From NCBI GenBank assembly GCA_043739385.1, contig JAYUED010000202.1, positions 1 to 64,000 on the forward strand: a DNA stretch of 64,000 bases, written 5' to 3'. Both the position numbers and the translations under genes were made by a program. The notes beneath the pieces were generated by a model. That model had not been told where the DNA came from, did not search any database, and worked only from the letters and a program-made list of their open reading frames with translations. Within the stretch, counting starts at the first letter, position 1; each line of letters opens with the position of its first letter. This document shows positions 51,571-60,631 of this stretch, piece after piece. Source of the stretch: Defluviibacillus sp043739385 (GTDB lineage Bacteria; Pseudomonadota; Gammaproteobacteria; Burkholderiales; Burkholderiaceae_C).

Positions 51571-53912
51571 GCAAGAAGCAGCGAGTGGTAACGCCTGCGC
51601 AGAACCCCCCTACACCTAGCGCCACCAAGACATCCACCAAGACATCCACGAAGACTACTCCCAAGATCAATATACGCACGTCGCCTGTCGGCCTGCTGCC
51701 TGCTGAAGTCAGCCCTGGAGACTGGACGACGGCGCTCTTCGCGCTAATGATGTTCCTCGCCCCTGCGCTGGGTGTGCCTGACGAACTGATGTTGCAAGAC
51801 ACGCTCAAGTCCATCGTTGTTTGCGTATTAGCGCTGTCAGCATTCTGGGTGTTCTTTTTGCGCGAACGGGGCCGCACCTCGCCGCTGCGCTGGCACGGCA
51901 TGATCTGGTTATCGATGGCTTTGATGGCCTATGCACTGGGCAGCATGGTTTGGTCGCATGCATTTTTGGGGGGAGTGGAAGCCATCCGCTGGTTTGTTTT
52001 CAGCGTCATTGTCTGGTTGGGGCTCAACAGCTTCAGCCGCGAGCGATTTTCGACCTTGGCTTTAGGTGTCCACACTGGGGCCTTGGTAGCGTCGATTTGG
52101 ACAGCCTTGCAATTTTGGGCGAACTTCAAAGGCTTCCCTCAGGGGCCAAATCCAGCATCAACATTCGTGAATCGCAACTTTTTTGCGGAATTCTTAGTCT
52201 GTACGCTGCCGTTTTCAGTGTGGTTGCTTTTGCGTGCCCGAACCCAGGCCGTTATGGTTTTGATGAGTTTCACCACGGGCTTCAACCTCGTCGCCATGCT
52301 GATGACAGGCACACGTTCTGCCCTGATCGCCTTGGCTGTGTTTGCCGTGCTGCTGCCTGTCATGGCCGTGCTGTACCGTCGGCGGCTGGCTGGCGTTGCT
52401 GCTGCGAATGCATTCGGTTCGCCATGGACCCGAGCGCAGCGGGCCATCGCCGCAGGGGTATTGATCGCGACAGTCATTGGTTTAGGCAGTCTGAGCACTG
52501 GCAATGCCGCTTTGATCGAAGAAAATCGCGTCGAGAGCCGAGGCCTGACTCCTTTTGAACGCAGTTTCGCGCGCGTGCTGTCGATGACAGACAAACGCGA
52601 GTACACCGAGCGCTCGTTTTCGCTGCGCTGGGTGATGTGGTCTGCCACGGGCCGGATGATTGCGGACAACCCAGTTGCTGGCGTAGGTGCCGGCGCATGG
52701 GAGGTGCAAATCCCCCGTTACCAAGCTTCTGGCTCGCAGCTGGAGACGGATTACTACGTCCACAACGAGGTGCTCCAGCTGCTGGCGGAGTATGGACTGG
52801 TGGGTTGGGGCTTTTTGCTGGCGCTCCTCAGCTATCTCAGCGCCGCGGCCTGGAAGACCTTCCGTGCTGCATCGCCAGAAGCCATCGCAGAAGCTCCATT
52901 GCGTGCACTTACTTTAACGAGTTTGCTATTATTTTTGATAATCAGCAACGCAGGCTTCCCGTGGCGGCTGGCCGCAACTGGGGCCTTGTTTGCCGTGTGT
53001 CTGGGTATTTTGGCGGCATCGGATGCTCGACTAGGCTGGACACCTTGGAATGAAAAGAACAAAGGCTACCTTCTTGCCTCCGCCATACCTTGGTCACCAC
53101 GGCGCTCTAAAGTTCTTCTGGGTGCGAGTACCGCCTGTCTGGCGCTGTGCCTCTACATCAGCCAACAGGCGGTCGAGGCCGAAAAAAAAATCGTCAGTGC
53201 TGTGAAGCTGGCGCTGACGATATCCGCTTCGAACCAAGTCCACAGCCCTCGCTGGAATGACACCAAAGTCCAGATGTTCCAGTTGTTGCGTGAAGGTATC
53301 AATATCACCTCGCATTACCGCAAACTCACGCCCATGGTGGCCGACGAGGTCGCAAAGTGGGGTGACTGGACGAATGCCATTTGGATTTGGGAGTCCGTCA
53401 CCACCTCACGTCCTTATGTTGTGGCCATCATGTCCAATATTGCCCGGGGATATTTACAAATTGGTCAGTTCGACAAAGCGTTTGAATTTCTGGAGCGCTG
53501 CAAACGCCTGCAACCTAATGCAGCCTCCGTTCGTTCGCTGGAAATCATCATGCTGAGCCGAACCGGCCACTTGCCTCAAGCACTGACGCTCGCACGGCGC
53601 TCTTTGGACGAAAGCGTGTATGACTACGACCTCGTCAACGCAGCCTTCGCCATGGGTCTTGCAGAAAAAGACTGGGATTTAGCACTGAAAGGCTTGACCC
53701 TGCGCAGCCAGACCTGGCCCGCGACGGCTGTGGATGGCTGGGTCAAAACAGGCCTGCTATTTACCGAAGAGCAAAACCCAGAGCGTGATGAGGCTAAAGC
53801 GATGGCTGCATTCCAGCGGGCCTATGACTTGGCCCTGGTGAAAGACAAGGACGCAGTGAAGGAGGATGTGCCAGCAGCGTACCGGAGCAAGCTTCGGCCT
53901 ACACCAGGCTGA
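51567..53912 (+). CDS. O-antigen ligase (Wzy/WaaL/PglL-type) family membrane protein
   Basis: 781 residues. About ten to twelve membrane helices follow a polar N-terminal tail that contains a KTST repeat. The large periplasmic loop shows the Wzy_C pattern, with the conserved His in YYVHNEVLQLLAEYGLVGWG. The last third (from about 530) is soluble and helical with TPR-like repeats (for example IGQFDKAFEFLERCKRLQPNA), as in PglL/Wzy-type O-glycosylation ligases. These enzymes move a lipid-linked glycan onto lipid A-core or onto protein (pilin). The acceptor cannot be told apart here. It overlaps the fusion gene by ATGA and is convergent with malQ. Confidence 0.85.
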   Translation: MSKKQRVVTPAQNPPTPSATKTSTKTSTKTTPKINIRTSPVGLLPAEVSPGDWTTALFALMMFLAPALGVPDELMLQDTLKSIVVCVLALSAFWVFFLRERGRTSPLRWHGMIWLSMALMAYALGSMVWSHAFLGGVEAIRWFVFSVIVWLGLNSFSRERFSTLALGVHTGALVASIWTALQFWANFKGFPQGPNPASTFVNRNFFAEFLVCTLPFSVWLLLRARTQAVMVLMSFTTGFNLVAMLMTGTRSALIALAVFAVLLPVMAVLYRRRLAGVAAANAFGSPWTRAQRAIAAGVLIATVIGLGSLSTGNAALIEENRVESRGLTPFERSFARVLSMTDKREYTERSFSLRWVMWSATGRMIADNPVAGVGAGAWEVQIPRYQASGSQLETDYYVHNEVLQLLAEYGLVGWGFLLALLSYLSAAAWKTFRAASPEAIAEAPLRALTLTSLLLFLIISNAGFPWRLAATGALFAVCLGILAASDARLGWTPWNEKNKGYLLASAIPWSPRRSKVLLGASTACLALCLYISQQAVEAEKKIVSAVKLALTISASNQVHSPRWNDTKVQMFQLLREGINITSHYRKLTPMVADEVAKWGDWTNAIWIWESVTTSRPYVVAIMSNIARGYLQIGQFDKAFEFLERCKRLQPNAASVRSLEIIMLSRTGHLPQALTLARRSLDESVYDYDLVNAAFAMGLAEKDWDLALKGLTLRSQTWPATAVDGWVKTGLLFTEEQNPERDEAKAMAAFQRAYDLALVKDKDAVKEDVPAAYRSKLRPTPG
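51624..51659. repeat. Three 12-bp tandem copies in the ligase N-terminus
   Basis: ACCAAGACATCC occurs twice in a row, followed by a degenerate third copy. It encodes the Thr-Lys-Thr-Ser tail before the first membrane helix, so copy-number change would stay in frame. Confidence 0.8.
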
Positions 53913-53948
53913 ACTGAGTGGGAATTTAATGGTAGCTCGGCAGGTCTT

Positions 53949-55505
53949 CTACAGCACAACACTGTGCCGCCCAAACGCAATAGTTAGAGCCTTGAGATGC
54001 GCACCCGGTGCGCTTCCCACCCAGTCCCATACAAAGCGCCATTCCCACGCACCCATGAGTCCTGGTGTGTTCATGCGGTGAGTGCTGTCAAGTCCAAGCA
54101 CATCTTGCAGCGGCAAGATTGTGGTGTTGGCTACGGAAGCCATGATGGCGCGGGTCATGCCGCTATGGGCTTGGTTCTCTGTGCAGTTCAGATAGGTTCG
54201 TGCCGTGTCGCGCTCACTGTCGGTGGCGGTGGCCCACCATCCGCGGGCCGTGTCGTTGTCGTGCGTGCCGGTGTAAGCCACGGTATTAGCGATGTAGTTG
54301 TGCGGCAAAAATGCGTTGTCAGGGGTGTCACCAAAGCCAAACTGCAAGATCCGCATACCTGGAAATGCAAAGGTATCGCGCAGGGTTTCTACGTCGGGGG
54401 TGATAACGCCCAAGTCCTCAGCAATGATGGGTAAAGGGACTGCTGCATCGGTCTGTAATTTGGACTGGATAGCGCTGAACAGGGCTTGTCCAGGGGCCAT
54501 GACCCACTGGCCTTCCATGGCAGTGGGACAGCTGGCCGGGATTTCCCAGTAGGCGGCGAACCCCCGAAAGTGGTCGATGCGCACCACATCAGCCAGCGCC
54601 AGTTGGCGCTTGACACGCGCGATCCACCACGCAAAACCGTCTTGCTCGAACGCATCCCAGCGGTACAGCGGGTTACCCCAGCGCTGGCCAGTGGCCGAGA
54701 AAAAATCGGGGGGTACACCGGCGACCACTGTGGGCTGACCGCTGTCGTCCAGCCAATAGAGGTCTGGCCGAGCCCAGCAATCGGCACTGTGGTGAGCAAT
54801 AAAAATTGGTAAATCTCCAATCACACAAACGCCAAGTCCTCGACCGTAGGCCCGCAGCGCCTGCCATTGGGTCTCAAAGCACCACTGGGTGAACTGCCAG
54901 AACGCCACAGCGTCGGCGAATTGAATGCGAGCCTCAGCCAGTGCGTCAGGGGTGCGTTTTGCAAGGCCACCGTCCATTTCAGTCCAATCGCACCACGCTC
55001 GCCAGTCGCCGGGGGCAGTGTCTGGCGGGTTAACGGCATGGTCTACGGCCATAAAGAGGGCGTAGTCATCCAGCCACGTGGCTTGTTCCGCCGAATAGGT
55101 TCTTAGCGCATTGCTGTCTTCCGCGCTGGCAAATTGGCTGAAACCTTTCCATGCAGCGCGCAATTGCTCCATACGCCAAGGGATGTTTCGGCCGTAGTCC
55201 ACGCGCAGGGTGTCGAATTGGGCCAAGGTTTCCGGTTCGGGGGCGATGAGCCACCCTTTTTCGATCAGCGGTTCCAAGGCCACCAGCAGCGGGTTGCCTG
55301 CGAACGCCGATACCCCGGCGTAGGGAGAATTACCGGGACCAATGGGGTTGAGTGGTAGCACCTGCCACAGAGTTTGTCCCGCGTTATGCAACCAATCTAT
55401 GAAATGGTAAGCCGCTGGGCCAAAGTCTCCACTGCCATGCGGGCCTGGCAAAGAGGTGGGGTGCAGCAAGACGCCGCTGCGACGGGTATTAAGGGTTAAG
55501 GTCAC
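53949..55505 (-). CDS. malQ: 4-alpha-glucanotransferase (amylomaltase)
   Basis: 518 residues of family GH77, which transfers alpha-1,4-glucan segments between malto-oligosaccharides or glycogen ends. N-terminal RRSGVLLHPTSLPGPHGSGDFGP and GQTLWQVLPLNPIGPGNSPY are hallmarks. The catalytic residues can be placed: nucleophile Asp in VVRIDHFRGF, acid-base Glu in IIAEDLGVITPDV, and the stabilising Asp in YTGTHDNDTARGW. The length is normal for the bacterial short type. It stands alone; no other glycogen genes are in the window. The end is convergent with the O-antigen-ligase gene, 36 bp apart. Confidence 0.96.
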   Translation of the reverse strand: MTLTLNTRRSGVLLHPTSLPGPHGSGDFGPAAYHFIDWLHNAGQTLWQVLPLNPIGPGNSPYAGVSAFAGNPLLVALEPLIEKGWLIAPEPETLAQFDTLRVDYGRNIPWRMEQLRAAWKGFSQFASAEDSNALRTYSAEQATWLDDYALFMAVDHAVNPPDTAPGDWRAWCDWTEMDGGLAKRTPDALAEARIQFADAVAFWQFTQWCFETQWQALRAYGRGLGVCVIGDLPIFIAHHSADCWARPDLYWLDDSGQPTVVAGVPPDFFSATGQRWGNPLYRWDAFEQDGFAWWIARVKRQLALADVVRIDHFRGFAAYWEIPASCPTAMEGQWVMAPGQALFSAIQSKLQTDAAVPLPIIAEDLGVITPDVETLRDTFAFPGMRILQFGFGDTPDNAFLPHNYIANTVAYTGTHDNDTARGWWATATDSERDTARTYLNCTENQAHSGMTRAIMASVANTTILPLQDVLGLDSTHRMNTPGLMGAWEWRFVWDWVGSAPGAHLKALTIAFGRHSVVL

Positions 55506-55571
55506 TGCTGTTCAATGATTGAAAGTGTGGGTGATGCTGAGCTTCGGAGTGAGTTTGTATTTGAATTTGAA

Positions 55572-56510
55572 TTAAATATCTTCAAGCAGCGCGTAGGGCA
55601 ACGGCAGTACCGTCAACACAACGCCGTTGGCAGATACCAACCGCAATCCGCCCGCCACACTCGCTATTTGCACTGACACAAGAGCATCCCAACCACCTTC
55701 TGGGTTGGGCGCAGCTTGGGCGACAAGACCACAGGGCTGCTCGGTGTCGCTTGGTGTAAAGACCTCTTGGCCCGCCTGCATCTCAACTTCAGCGTGAACC
55801 CAGAATGCCCTGCGCTTGAGCGTGCCGCGAAACTGGCTGCGTGCCACGATCTCTTGGCCGGGGTAGCAGCCTTTTTTAAAGCTCACACCGCCTATCGACT
55901 CGTAATTCAGCATTTGCGGCACAAAGGCTTCAACGATTGGCTGGGTGAGGGTGACGATGCCACTTTGCACTTCAGTCAACTGCCACTGGGCCGGGCTGAG
56001 GTTTGCCGGATGGGGCAGTGGCGTCGCAGAGGGCGCAACCCATAAGACACGGTGCTGGCCGTTAGCCGGGTAAAGGTTGATTATGTTTGCGCCATCAGCA
56101 GTAGCCATCGTCCAAACTGGGTGAGCTGTAGCCGCTACAGACAAAAGAGCATCTCCCATCCATCCTGCAATCTGAAAATCTGTTGATGCATCGCTCAGCT
56201 TTACTTTGGCACGCATGACGAACATCGACAAACGCTTCAAAGTTGCCGCCAAAATGTCTTGGCTGCACACCAAAATGATGTCGGTTGCGCTGCGCTTGAA
56301 ACCGATAAAACTGGCCAGCATCCGCCCTTTTGCGGTGCACAGCGCGCACAAACGGGCTTCATCCAAGCCCAATAACGCGAAGTCTTGCGTCAACTGGTTG
56401 TGCAGGAAGTTGGCGGCGTCCACGCCTTCAGCGCGGATTACGCCCAAGTTGGGCAACAAGGCCATGCCATTCAAATGAGACGCAAGCGAGGGAAATGTAG
56501 GGGTTGTCAT
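55572..56510 (-). CDS. ygfZ: Folate-binding protein YgfZ (iron-sulfur cluster assembly)
   Basis: 312 residues from ATG 56510. The family signature KKGCYPGQEIVARSQFRG, with the essential Cys, is plain, and the start LGVIRAEGVDAANFLHNQLTQD fits the aminomethyltransferase-like fold. YgfZ binds tetrahydrofolate and helps repair or mature some Fe-S proteins such as MiaB. It is divergent from mltG with only 23 bp between start codons, so the two promoters must overlap each other's coding regions. Confidence 0.94.
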   Translation of the reverse strand: MTTPTFPSLASHLNGMALLPNLGVIRAEGVDAANFLHNQLTQDFALLGLDEARLCALCTAKGRMLASFIGFKRSATDIILVCSQDILAATLKRLSMFVMRAKVKLSDASTDFQIAGWMGDALLSVAATAHPVWTMATADGANIINLYPANGQHRVLWVAPSATPLPHPANLSPAQWQLTEVQSGIVTLTQPIVEAFVPQMLNYESIGGVSFKKGCYPGQEIVARSQFRGTLKRRAFWVHAEVEMQAGQEVFTPSDTEQPCGLVAQAAPNPEGGWDALVSVQIASVAGGLRLVSANGVVLTVLPLPYALLEDI

Positions 56511-56533
56511 AGGGTGGATTATCATCGTCGACC

Positions 56534-57547
56534 ATGCTCCGAGCTCTCCTTCGTCTCTTCTTCACCTTGATTTTTACCGCTGTTTTAGCTGGTGCCGCTG
56601 CTGCATGGTGGCTGTACCAGCCAATGCATTTGCGCGCCCCGGTGCTTGATTTATCGATTGAACTGGGCACCTCGCCACGCGGTGTGGCGCAGGCGGTGGC
56701 CGATGTAGGGGTGGATGTGAACCCAGCGTGGCTGCTGTGGTGGTTCAAAGTAGCGGGCAGTGCAAAGCAGATTAAAGCAGGCAGCTATGAAATAGTGAGT
56801 GGGGAAACCCCCCGCAGCCTGCTGCTGAAACTAACGCGTGGTGAGGAAACTTTGCGTTCGCTGGTGCTGGTGGAGGGCTGGAATTTCAGCCAAGTGCGTG
56901 ATGCTTTACAACGTGAATCCTTCATCAAATTCGACTCCAAAGGCATGAGCAATGACGACATCATGACCCGCCTTGGTCGACCCGGTATGCCCGCAGAAGG
57001 CCGGTTCTTCCCCGATACCTACACCTACGCTAAAGGCAGCAGCGATTTAGACCTGCTACGCCGCGCCATGAAAGCAATGGACAGCAAGCTGGCCACCGCC
57101 TGGAATTTGCGCGACCCTGATAGCACCCTCACGAGCCCCGAACAGGCGCTGACGCTGGCAAGTATTGTTGAAAAAGAAACCGGCAAAGCCGGTGACCGCG
57201 CGATGATCGCGTCCGTCTTCCACAACCGCTTGCGTTTGGGGATGCTGTTGCAAACCGACCCGACCGTCATCTACGGCCTGGGCGACAATTTTGACGGTAA
57301 TCTGCGCAAACGCGATTTGCTGGCCGACTCCCCTTGGAACACGTACACCCGCGCAGGATTGCCGCCGACACCGATCGCAATGCCGGGCAAGGCAGCGTTG
57401 CTCGCTGCAGTGCAACCAGCCAAAAGCCGGGCGCTGTATTTCGTGGCGCGGGGCGATGGCAGCAGCCAGTTTAGCGATGACTTGGACGCGCACAATAAGG
57501 CGGTGAACCGGTATATCCGAGGCAAAACCGTTGGAACTGGTGGGTAA
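56534..57547 (+). CDS. mltG: Endolytic murein transglycosylase MltG
   Basis: 337 residues. One N-terminal membrane anchor (LFFTLIFTAVLAGAAAAWWLY) is followed by a LysM-like domain and the YceG catalytic domain with Glu213 in LASIVEKETGKAGD, then VFHNRLRLGMLLQTDPTVIYG and SPWNTYTRAGLPPTPI. It cuts nascent glycan strands in the periplasm and thereby limits their length. It is followed by tmk, holB, pilZ and tatD on the same strand, an order kept widely in proteobacteria. Confidence 0.96.
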   Translation: MLRALLRLFFTLIFTAVLAGAAAAWWLYQPMHLRAPVLDLSIELGTSPRGVAQAVADVGVDVNPAWLLWWFKVAGSAKQIKAGSYEIVSGETPRSLLLKLTRGEETLRSLVLVEGWNFSQVRDALQRESFIKFDSKGMSNDDIMTRLGRPGMPAEGRFFPDTYTYAKGSSDLDLLRRAMKAMDSKLATAWNLRDPDSTLTSPEQALTLASIVEKETGKAGDRAMIASVFHNRLRLGMLLQTDPTVIYGLGDNFDGNLRKRDLLADSPWNTYTRAGLPPTPIAMPGKAALLAAVQPAKSRALYFVARGDGSSQFSDDLDAHNKAVNRYIRGKTVGTGG

Positions 57548-57610
57548 GCCGATGGCGAATAAGCCTAAACAAGGATGTGAAAAGGATATGAGCAAGATGT
57601 ACAAAACGGC

Positions 57611-58315
57611 ATGGCAAACGACATTGACGACATGAATGGCCTCTTCATCAGCTTTGAAGGCATAGACGGCGCGGGCAAATCCAGCCATATCGACGCCTTG
57701 GCCAAGGCCTTCACTGAACAGGGTAGGGTGGTCACACTGACGCGGGAGCCCGGTGGCACGACCTTGGCTGAAAAGCTGCGCGCCATGGTGCTCAACGACG
57801 CGATGGACTCGCTCACTGAAGCCCTGTTAATTTTTGCCGCCCGACGCGACCACTTGGTGCAAGTCATCGAACCTGCTTTGGCACGGGGAAACGTGGTGCT
57901 CTGTGACCGCTTCACCGATGCCAGCTTTGCCTACCAAGGTAGTGGGCGCGGGTTTGACTTAAATGTGCTATCAACTTTAGAGCAATGGGTTCAGGCTATT
58001 CCTTCATTACCTTCATCGATAGCCGATTTTTCTCGAAAAAACCTACGCCAACCGAATTTAACGCTGTGGTTTGATCTTGCGCCTGAAATTGCCGCTGCCC
58101 GCCTGGTCGAGACCCGCGTGCCCGACAAATTCGAGTCCCAACCGCTAGAGTTTTTCCAAAAAGTGGTTTCGGGCTATGCTGCCCGTTTCGCGGCTGAACC
58201 CCAACGCTTCGCCCGCATCGACGCTGCGGCTGAGCGCCACAAGGTCTGGCAGCAGATTACCCGCGTATTAATCCAAAAAGGTTGGTTGTCCTTTATGGTC
58301 GCGGCACGTCCATGA
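57611..58315 (+). CDS. tmk: Thymidylate kinase
   Basis: 234 residues. Makes dTDP from dTMP. The P-loop FEGIDGAGKSSH, the DR-x motif LCDRFTDASFAYQG and the TREPGGT loop are intact. ATG 57611 is used; an ATG seven codons later is also possible. Compared with relatives, about twelve extra residues (around AIPSLPSSIADFSRKN) separate LEQWVQ from QPNLTLWFDL. They are encoded by an AT-rich patch (57955-58045). The insert sits between elements near the lid and probably does not harm activity. It overlaps holB by ATGA. Confidence 0.95.
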   Translation: MANDIDDMNGLFISFEGIDGAGKSSHIDALAKAFTEQGRVVTLTREPGGTTLAEKLRAMVLNDAMDSLTEALLIFAARRDHLVQVIEPALARGNVVLCDRFTDASFAYQGSGRGFDLNVLSTLEQWVQAIPSLPSSIADFSRKNLRQPNLTLWFDLAPEIAAARLVETRVPDKFESQPLEFFQKVVSGYAARFAAEPQRFARIDAAAERHKVWQQITRVLIQKGWLSFMVAARP

Positions 58316-59334
58316 GCGAAAAATCGTCGCCTGTTCACCTTGCTCCCTGGCTTCGCGCCCAGCAAGCCGCTTTACTGCGACAGCGGGGCCATGCGTGGCT
58401 GCTGTACGGCCCGTCCGGCCTGGGGCAGTACGCATTAGGGTTGGCCTTGGTTCGCGCCTGGCTGTGCGATACCCCTACTGAGCATGGTGCGTGCAACAAG
58501 TGCAACAGCTGCCACGCTATTGATGTACGTACCCATGCTGATCTGTGCGTGCTGATGCCCGAGACGGCTATGCTTGAATTGGGCTGGCCTCTGTCTGAAA
58601 AAGCCCAGTCCGATATTGACGATAAAAAGCGCAAACCCAGCAAGGAAATTCGCGTCGAAGCCATGCGCGAAGCGGTGTTGTTTTCGCAGCGTACAAGCGC
58701 CCGAAGCAAAGGCAAGGCTGTGCTGATCTACCCGGCTGAGCAAATGAACACCATCACCGCCAACGCGTTGTTGAAAACGCTGGAAGAGCCTCCCGGCGAC
58801 GTGAAATTCATACTGGCTTGCGAAGCAGCACATCAGTTGCTGCCCACCATCCGCAGCCGCTGTCTGGGTCATGCGATGGTCTGGCCGGAACCGCCCGCTG
58901 CACTGGCCTGGCTGGTTGAGCAAGGCTTAAGCGCCGCCGATGCCGCCGTGTGGTTGCGCGCCTGCGGTGGCCGGCCCGATGATGCGCTGCAATTTGCCAA
59001 CACTGGCGCCACTGCAGCCAGCTGGGCCGCGTTGCCTCAGGCAGTAGCGAAGGGCGATATGGCCAAGCTCGACGGCCTTTCCATGCCACAAGTGCTTGAG
59101 ACTTTGCAAAAAATTTGCCACGACGCCATGGCTTTCAAAGTGGGGGCACAACCCCGGTTTTTTGACCCTCAAGTTATTAAAGACTTGCGCTTAACGGCTG
59201 ACCTGGCTCATCTCTCGGCCTGGGGCAAAGCGCTGGCGACTGCCATGCGCACTGCTGAGCATCCATTCAACGCAGGTTTGATGCTTGAAGCTTTAGGCGC
59301 TCAAGCCCGTGCAGCGCTGAAGACCTCCCTATAA
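58312..59334 (+). CDS. holB: DNA polymerase III delta' subunit
   Basis: 340 residues from ATG 58312, overlapping the tmk stop. Part of the clamp loader that opens and places the sliding clamp. The AAA+ core starts with HAWLLYGPSGLGQYALG (a degenerate P-loop, as usual for delta'). A zinc-binding Cys set lies in LCDTPTEHGACNKCNSCH, and sensor region TANALLKTLEEPPGDVKFIL with the SRC motif IRSRC follows. Normal for Burkholderiales. Confidence 0.95.
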   Translation: MSEKSSPVHLAPWLRAQQAALLRQRGHAWLLYGPSGLGQYALGLALVRAWLCDTPTEHGACNKCNSCHAIDVRTHADLCVLMPETAMLELGWPLSEKAQSDIDDKKRKPSKEIRVEAMREAVLFSQRTSARSKGKAVLIYPAEQMNTITANALLKTLEEPPGDVKFILACEAAHQLLPTIRSRCLGHAMVWPEPPAALAWLVEQGLSAADAAVWLRACGGRPDDALQFANTGATAASWAALPQAVAKGDMAKLDGLSMPQVLETLQKICHDAMAFKVGAQPRFFDPQVIKDLRLTADLAHLSAWGKALATAMRTAEHPFNAGLMLEALGAQARAALKTSL

Positions 59335-59355
59335 AACATCCCCATAATCCACACC

Positions 59356-59760
59356 ATGAGCACAGCCCCTTCCCTCAAAGCAGAGCCAGCCCAGCCCACT
59401 CCAGCGGCTGTACCTGCCTCGCCGCGCCCCAGCGTCATTCAGCTGGCGATCAAAGAAAAAGCCGCTTTGTACGCGGCTTATATTCCGTATTTCTCAGAAG
59501 GTGGCATCTTTATTCCGTCCACCAAAGACTACAAGCTGGGCGACGATATTTACCTGTTGCTTTCTTTGCCCAACGAACCGCAGCGCTACCCGATAGCGGG
59601 CAAAGTGGCTTGGGTGACGCCGCCGCATGCGTCCAATAACCGTACCCAAGGCGTAGGCGTGCACTTCCCAGCCGATGAAAAATCCCGCTTGTTGAAGTAC
59701 AAGATTGAAGAAATTCTGGGGGCACATTTAGCCTCCGAGCGCCCCACACAGACGATTTAA
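59356..59760 (+). CDS. pilZ: PilZ-domain protein
   Basis: 134 residues. An N-terminal Ala/Pro-rich tail precedes a PilZ barrel (AAYIPYFSEGGIFIPSTKDYKLGDDIYLLLSL, then VAWVTPP and GVGVHF). The Arg-rich RxxxR motif for cyclic-di-GMP is not evident, as in P. aeruginosa PilZ itself, which works in type IV pilus assembly through PilF/FimX rather than by binding the nucleotide. The position after holB and before tatD is the classic one for pilZ. Confidence 0.9.
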   Translation: MSTAPSLKAEPAQPTPAAVPASPRPSVIQLAIKEKAALYAAYIPYFSEGGIFIPSTKDYKLGDDIYLLLSLPNEPQRYPIAGKVAWVTPPHASNNRTQGVGVHFPADEKSRLLKYKIEEILGAHLASERPTQTI

Positions 59761-59761
59761 G

Positions 59762-59800
59762 CAAGCCTTTTAAACAAGCCTTTTAAGCAAGCGCTTTACC
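59762..59800. repeat. 13-bp tandem repeat between pilZ and tatD
   Basis: CAAGCCTTTTAAA and CAAGCCTTTTAAG follow each other (59762-59787), with a degenerate third unit to 59800, filling the gap just before the tatD start at 59810. It replaces any obvious ribosome site there. Confidence 0.75.
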
Positions 59801-59809
59801 AAACCCTTT

Positions 59810-60631
59810 ATGTACGTTGACTCCCACTGCCACTTGAGTTTCCCCGCCTTAGTCGAGCAACTCCCAGCGATTCGACTTGCTATGGCTGAGGCGCAAGTTG
59901 ACCGCGCTCTTTGCATTTGCACCACGCTGGAGGAGTTCGACGATGTTCATGGTTTGGCGCTGGCGTACGATAATTTCTTTGCCACCGTCGGTGTTCACCC
60001 CGATAACGAGGCCAGCGACACCCTGCGCGAGCCTACGCTGGACGATTTGCTGCAACGCGCCCAATCTCCTAAAGTGGTGGGCATTGGTGAAACCGGACTG
60101 GATTATTTTCGGTTGAATGGACGTACCGTGGCCGACATGGCTTGGCAGCGCGAACGCTTTCGCATCCATATCCGCGCAGCTCAGCAAACGACCAAACCCC
60201 TCATCATCCATACCCGCAGTGCGTCGGATGACACCATCGCGCTGCTTCGTGAGATGGGTGAAGACGGCTCGGTAGGCGCGGCTGGTGGCGTGTTTCACTG
60301 CTTCACTGAAACCGAAGCTGTGGCACGTGCTGCGTTAGATTTGGGGTTTTACATTTCGTTTTCTGGCATTCTGACCTTCAAGACGGCGCAAGATTTGCGC
60401 GACGTGGCCTGTTTTGTACCCCTAGACCGGATGTTGATCGAAACCGACAGCCCCTACCTCGCCCCCATGCCTTACCGAGGCAAGACCAATAATCCTTCGT
60501 ACGTGCCGTTTGTAGCCAAGCTGCTAGCTGAATTGCGCAGCTTGCCAGTGGAAGACATTGCCCGTATCACCACTACCAACTTCGAGACGTTGTTTAAAAA
60601 CGTGAAACTAAAGTCCGAGGTGCCAGCTTGA
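59810..60631 (+). CDS. TatD-family metal-dependent hydrolase
   Basis: 273 residues. Metal ligands are visible: DSHCHL (His pair), Glu in GIGETGLD, His in IHTRSA, His in FHCFTE and Asp in IETDSPYLAP. TatD-type enzymes act on DNA 3' ends or as deaminated-nucleotide or D-aminoacyl-tRNA hydrolases, depending on the member; the exact one is not clear. Its stop overlaps the TTG start of the ankyrin gene by 4 bp. Confidence 0.94.
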   Translation: MYVDSHCHLSFPALVEQLPAIRLAMAEAQVDRALCICTTLEEFDDVHGLALAYDNFFATVGVHPDNEASDTLREPTLDDLLQRAQSPKVVGIGETGLDYFRLNGRTVADMAWQRERFRIHIRAAQQTTKPLIIHTRSASDDTIALLREMGEDGSVGAAGGVFHCFTETEAVARAALDLGFYISFSGILTFKTAQDLRDVACFVPLDRMLIETDSPYLAPMPYRGKTNNPSYVPFVAKLLAELRSLPVEDIARITTTNFETLFKNVKLKSEVPA

